Shown here: positions 21,097 through 24,186 of the stretch, piece by piece
Position numbering within the stretch: position 1 is the first letter of the stretch
Layout: each line of letters opens with the position of its first letter
From: an uncultured Collinsella sp.
GTDB lineage: Bacteria; Actinomycetota; Coriobacteriia; Coriobacteriales; Coriobacteriaceae
Length of the DNA: 24,186 bases
Direction of reading: 5' to 3'
Assembly: GCA_900542945.1 (NCBI GenBank)
Contig: UQPI01000030.1
Span: 1 to 24,186 of the forward strand
Notes under the pieces: generated by a model
The model's database searches: none
What the model was told of the DNA's origin: nothing
Seen by the model: only the letters and a program-made list of their open reading frames with translations
Translations under genes and position numbers: made by a program

Positions 21097-22989
21097 ATGG
21101 AGATGGATGACAACAAACGTAGACGGAATATGATCCTCTACGTGCTCATCGCCTTCGTCGTCTACCTCGTGCTCTCGACCGTTCTGTTCCCCAACATCGG
21201 TCACACGCAGCAGATTACGAAGACCGATTACTCGACGTTTGTCAAAGCGCTCGATAAGAAGAGCGTCAACAAGGTTGAGTACAACACGGACGATTACACG
21301 ATTTATTACACCAAGAAGGGCGAGGACGAGAACATCGCCTACAAGACGACCGGTGTGCCGAATGATGCGGGTTTTACCGATCGCGTGCTTGAATCCGGTG
21401 CGTCCCTGGAATCGGTCGTTCCCGACAAGAACTCGGGTTTGATGACCTACTACCTGCTCACCCTCATTCTTCCCATGGCGATTTTCTTCCTGATTGGCTG
21501 GTGGCTCAACCGCCGCATGAAGAAGGCCATGGGTGATGACGGTCCGTCGATGAACTTTGGCGGCGGTGGTTTTGGCGGCGGTGGACTGGGCAAGTCCGGC
21601 GCGCGCGTGATCGCCTCCAAGGACGTGGGCGTGACCTTTAAGGATGTCGCCGGCCAGGAAGAGGCCAAGGAGTCCCTCAAGGAGGTCGTCGACTTTCTGG
21701 AGAAGCCGCAGCGCTACGAGGAGATCGGCGCCAAACTGCCACGCGGTGCTCTCCTTGTCGGCCCTCCGGGTACCGGTAAAACCCTGCTCGCCAAGGCTGT
21801 GGCCGGCGAGGCGGGCGTGCCGTTCTTTAGTATTTCTGGTTCTGAGTTTGTTGAGATGTTCGTTGGCCGCGGCGCCGCTAAGGTTCGCGATCTGTTTAAG
21901 CAGGCCAAGGAAAAGGCCCCGTGCATCGTGTTTATCGACGAGATCGATACCATCGGTAAGAAGCGCGATGGCGGCGGCTTTAGTGGCAACGACGAGCGCG
22001 AACAGACGCTCAACCAGCTGTTGACCGAGATGGACGGCTTCGATAACCACAAGGGTATCGTCGTTCTTGCTGCTACCAACCGTCCCGACAGCCTTGACCC
22101 GGCCCTGCTGCGCCCCGGTCGTTTTGACCGTCGCATCCCCGTTGAGCTGCCCGACCTGACCGGACGTAAGAACATCCTCGAGCTGCATGCAAAGAGCGTG
22201 AAGACGGAGCCGCCGATCGACCTGACCGCGATTGCCCGCGCCACGCCCGGTGCCTCGGGCGCCGACCTGGCCAACATCATCAACGAGGGCGCGCTGCGTG
22301 CCGTCCGCGAGGGTCGCAAGCGCGCGACTCAGGATGACTTTGAGGAGTCGGTGGAGGTCGTCATCGCCGGCCAGCAGCGTAAGTCCACGGTTCTGTCCGA
22401 CCACGAGAAACAGGTCGTGTCCTATCACGAGATCGGCCATGCCATCGTTGCCGCCCGCCAGAAGGGTTCTGCGCCGGTTACCAAGATCACCATCGTGCCG
22501 CGTACGAGCGGTGCTCTGGGCTACACCATGCAGGTCGAGGAGGATGAGCGCTTCCTGACCACGCGCCAGGAAGTCCTGGACAAGCTCGCTGTCTATTGCG
22601 GTGGCCGTGCAGCCGAGGAGCTTATCTTTGGCGAGATGACGACCGGTGCCGCCAACGATATCGAGCAGGCCACCAAGCTCGCCCGCAACATGGTGACGCG
22701 CTTTGGCATGTCCGATGAGTTTGGCATGATGGCGCTTGGTACCGTTCAGAATGCGTACCTCAACCAGGATACGTCGCTCACCTGCGCCCCCGGTACGGCC
22801 GAACGCGTGGACGCGATCGTCGCCAAGCTGATCGAGGATGCGCACGACCGCGCTCTGCAGATCCTCAAGGAGAACAAGTTTAAGCTCCATGAGCTGGCTC
22901 GTTATCTGTACAAGAAGGAGACGATCACGGGCGAGGAGTTCATGAATCTCCTCACGCGCGAGAATCCGCTGATGCCAAAGCAGCAGTAA
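21097..22989 (+). CDS. ftsH: ATP-dependent zinc metalloprotease FtsH
   Basis: Membrane-anchored AAA+ protease that degrades misfolded membrane proteins and some regulators. 630 residues. First membrane helix near residues 10-30 (MILYVLIAFVVYLVLSTVLF), an exported domain, second helix (TYYLLTLILPMAIFFLIGWW), a Gly-rich linker, then the AAA domain: Walker A GPPGTGKTLLAKA, Walker B CIVFIDEIDTIG, SRH ATNRPDSLDPALLRPGRFDRR. The protease zinc site HEIGH is in VSYHEIGHAIVAA, with a third ligand in ANDIEQATKLARNMV. In-frame ATGs are at 21082, 21097 and 21103; GGAG at 21084-21087 favours 21097. It is divergent from cobO and ends at a strong terminator. Confidence 0.96.
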   Translation: MEMDDNKRRRNMILYVLIAFVVYLVLSTVLFPNIGHTQQITKTDYSTFVKALDKKSVNKVEYNTDDYTIYYTKKGEDENIAYKTTGVPNDAGFTDRVLESGASLESVVPDKNSGLMTYYLLTLILPMAIFFLIGWWLNRRMKKAMGDDGPSMNFGGGGFGGGGLGKSGARVIASKDVGVTFKDVAGQEEAKESLKEVVDFLEKPQRYEEIGAKLPRGALLVGPPGTGKTLLAKAVAGEAGVPFFSISGSEFVEMFVGRGAAKVRDLFKQAKEKAPCIVFIDEIDTIGKKRDGGGFSGNDEREQTLNQLLTEMDGFDNHKGIVVLAATNRPDSLDPALLRPGRFDRRIPVELPDLTGRKNILELHAKSVKTEPPIDLTAIARATPGASGADLANIINEGALRAVREGRKRATQDDFEESVEVVIAGQQRKSTVLSDHEKQVVSYHEIGHAIVAARQKGSAPVTKITIVPRTSGALGYTMQVEEDERFLTTRQEVLDKLAVYCGGRAAEELIFGEMTTGAANDIEQATKLARNMVTRFGMSDEFGMMALGTVQNAYLNQDTSLTCAPGTAERVDAIVAKLIEDAHDRALQILKENKFKLHELARYLYKKETITGEEFMNLLTRENPLMPKQQ

Positions 22990-23010
22990 TACTGGTTGCG
23001 CAGTGTCTAT

Positions 23011-23047
23011 CGCCCCATTTGAGTGTCCATCTCAAATGGGGCGTTTT
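23011..23047 (+). terminator. intrinsic terminator after ftsH
   Basis: CGCCCCATTTGAG (23011-23023) and CTCAAATGGGGCG (23031-23043) form a perfect 13-bp stem with a 7-base loop, followed by TTTT. The following gene starts only 19 bases later, with its own ribosome binding site. Confidence 0.9.
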
Positions 23048-23065
23048 GCGTGGGGAGAGTTGAAT

Positions 23066-23527
23066 ATGAAAATCGTGGTAAGTGCCTGCTTGATGGGCGA
23101 GAGCTGCAAGTATAACGGGCTCGATAACTACCATCGCGAGCTGGTCGAAGCGTGCGAATGCACGGGGACCGAGGTACTCTTGGTGTGCCCTGAGGTCTTT
23201 GGCGGCCTGCCCACGCCGCGCAAGCCGTTCGAGATTGTGAACGGCGAGGTCCGTACCTGCGAGGGCATTTCGGTCGATCGCGAGTTTCGCCTGGGTGCCC
23301 AACGTGCGCTCGATATGTGCGAACAGGCGGGCGGCCCGTCCGAGATTGTTGCGTGCATTTTGCAGGATCGCAGTCCGTCGTGCGGCGTGGGCCATATCTA
23401 CGACGGATCCTTCAGCGGCACGCTCACAACGGGTAACGGTGTCTTCGTTGACCTGCTCCTGCGCCACGGCTACCGCGTGATCCCGGCAAGCGAATTCGAT
23501 CCCAGCATGCTGGAACATTGTCCATAG
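23066..23527 (+). CDS. DUF523 family protein (TudS-like, probable Fe-S desulfidase type)
   Basis: 153 residues, covering the whole DUF523 family. Conserved features: VVSACLMGESCKYNG (C8, C14), VCPEVFGGLPTPR (C41) and QDRSPSCGVG (C106). In the characterised relative TudS (thiouracil desulfurase), conserved cysteines hold a [4Fe-4S] cluster that removes sulfur from thiopyrimidines; whether this protein does so is not known. The open frame begins at 23003, inside the ftsH terminator; ATG 23066 with GGGGAG (23052-23057) eight bases upstream is clearly the start. The ftsH terminator sits between the two genes, so expression is by read-through or an unseen promoter. Mobile-element debris begins directly after the stop. 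Confidence 0.88.
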   Translation: MKIVVSACLMGESCKYNGLDNYHRELVEACECTGTEVLLVCPEVFGGLPTPRKPFEIVNGEVRTCEGISVDREFRLGAQRALDMCEQAGGPSEIVACILQDRSPSCGVGHIYDGSFSGTLTTGNGVFVDLLLRHGYRVIPASEFDPSMLEHCP

Positions 23528-23528
23528 C

Positions 23529-23627
23529 ACTCGAACCCAACACTTCCTCACGGGTGACCGTTTTGGCATCATCCGTGAAGTTGATATTGAGTACGACCCG
23601 GTCATCAAAGACGTAGACCGAGTTGAC
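23529..23627 (-). pseudogene. serine recombinase C-terminal remnant
   Basis: The minus-strand frame reads VNSVYVFDDRVVLNINFTDD then AKTVTREEVLGS, which matches the pattern at the very end of large serine recombinases (VxxVYVYDDKVVLxFNYKDGTKTVTLEEV type). Only about 33 residues remain, with no catalytic domain. The frame runs on into the antisense of the DUF523 gene, so the natural end is lost. Upstream the similarity stops abruptly near 23627. It marks an old, decayed integration. The call is based on memory of the family pattern. Confidence 0.55.
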
Positions 23628-23755
23628 AGGCGCCGTACCCAGGCAGCCCCTCCCCGCGGCCCTCGCGCAGGAACGCGCACACGGCCTTCCCGTCTCTTGC
23701 GCCCCTCCTGGAACTGTCCACATCAGTGTAGCCAATTCAGTCCGCCAAGGGCTGA

Positions 23756-23962
23756 AGCCCGGACAACGCGGCGATGGAGGGCTTCTTCGGCCTGCTCAAG
23801 AAGGAGTTCTGGCACGGCAGGGACTGGTCGGACTGGACCCCCGCCCGCTTCATCGAGGAGCTCGGGGGCTGGATCGGTCGATACAATACGGAGAGGCGCA
23901 GCGATACGCTCGGTGGCCGCACGCCGGCCGAGTTCCGCTCCGCGCTGGGAAGGGCCGCGTAA
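23756..23962 (+). pseudogene. IS3-family transposase C-terminal remnant
   Basis: In frame from 23756: SPDNAAMEGFFGLLKKEFW, then IEELGGWIGRYNTERRSDTL and LGGRTPAEFRSAL, ending at TAA 23960-23962. This is the end of the rve/DDE integrase core of an IS3 transposase (OrfB); the Glu in NAAMEGFF is the last catalytic acidic residue. A TGA (23753-23755) lies directly before it, and the upstream integrase core with the two catalytic Asp residues is missing. ATG 23774 could start a 62-residue peptide, but it would not be active. The insertion is truncated at its left end. Confidence 0.8.
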
Positions 23963-24077
23963 CGGTCCAAGAAATCGTCCGCAGTCCCCATTCTTGCCCC
24001 TTTGGGACAGCTTCTTGTTGGGGCGTGCCTGCCCCAAACCCTGCTAGGAACGAGTACAGCAAACTGGAATTATCAAA
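23963..24077. other. IS end region with hairpin, no gene
   Basis: Sequence after the transposase tail, probably the right end of the IS and its junction. It contains TTGGGGC (24018-24024) / GCCCCAA (24031-24037), a 7-bp hairpin, and CTTTGGGACA (24000-24009), which resembles 159-168 near the window start. Target-site duplications cannot be defined, since the left end is lost. Confidence 0.4.
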
Positions 24078-24185
24078 TTAGTCTTTGCAAATTACCTTTG
24101 AACCTTCACCATCAATTACAATTCCCTGACGGTTGTTAATTGGGCATAGATTCAAATCCGAAAACTCAGTCATTATTTTCTCGGT
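24078..24185 (-). CDS. 3' end of an unidentified minus-strand gene (partial)
   Basis: One minus-strand frame is open from the window edge to TAA (24080-24078), 35 codons, reading in part MTEFSDLNLCPINNRQGIVI and ending GEGSKVICKD. The region is much richer in A and T than the rest of the window, and codons end in A/T, unlike the neighbours. It may be the C-terminus of a foreign gene that continues beyond the window. I do not recognise the family. The short length means an open frame by chance is possible. Confidence 0.35.
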   Translation of the reverse strand, partial: TEKIMTEFSDLNLCPINNRQGIVIDGEGSKVICKD

Positions 24186-24186
24186 A

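Noticed and set aside
20743..22890. 715-residue open frame antisense to ftsH and reaching into cobO
   Set aside because: It crosses two well-supported genes and the promoter between them. Its His/Arg/Gly-rich composition is that of a codon shadow.
1..24186. CRISPR array, rRNA genes, restriction or toxin-antitoxin systems
   Set aside because: I looked for regularly spaced repeats, rRNA signatures and known defence motifs and saw none in this window.

Overview
The window is high-GC bacterial chromosome. Gene content and order point to the class Coriobacteriia (Actinomycetota), most likely a Collinsella-like gut organism. The order asp23 - fakA - recG - rsmD - coaD - sepIVA-like - DUF177 - rpmF - plsX - acpP - rnc - smc - ftsY - ffh combines the Bacillus-type yloU-yloV-recG-plsX-acpA-rnc-smc-ftsY-ffh order with the actinobacterial SepIVA-DUF177 neighbourhood. 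The genus is an inference from gene content, codon use and the extragenic repeats; no marker in the window settles it.

Layout. 1-490: gene-free DNA with REP-like palindromes, then two identical tRNA-Asn(GTT) genes, each followed by a terminator-like hairpin. 649-15506: a long, tightly packed plus-strand run covering lipid precursor supply (FakA, PlsX, AcpP), DNA and chromosome maintenance (RecG, SMC), RNA and ribosome work (RsmD, L32, RNase III), CoA synthesis (CoaD), division (SepIVA/DivIVA-like) and the SRP targeting pathway (FtsY, Ffh). It closes with a strong terminator at 15532. 15627-16391 (minus): a DUF134-NifX fusion with a His/Cys metal-binding tail, and two matching palindromes around its promoter. 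16558-17934: thyA-folA, a dTMP/folate pair. 18044-20433: a SpoU/TrmH RNA methyltransferase and a MATE transporter. 20519-21004 (minus): CobO-type corrinoid adenosyltransferase, convergent with MATE across a perfect 35-bp inverted repeat. 21097-23527: ftsH and a DUF523 (TudS-like) gene. 23528-24186: remains of mobile elements (serine recombinase tail, IS3 transposase tail) and an AT-rich stretch with the end of an unidentified minus-strand gene.

Most genes are ordinary housekeeping genes. The observations most worth a second look are these. (1) The recG/rsmD junction: one base (4877) seems to have removed both the RecG stop codon and the RsmD start codon, which would normally overlap as ATGA. 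(2) The DUF134-NifX-His/Cys protein with paired palindromes five helical turns apart, consistent with autoregulation. (3) The palindrome fitted exactly between the convergent MATE and cobO stop codons, whose core GGGGACRGA recurs in the hairpin at the start of the window. (4) A perfect 22-bp palindrome in the acpP leader.
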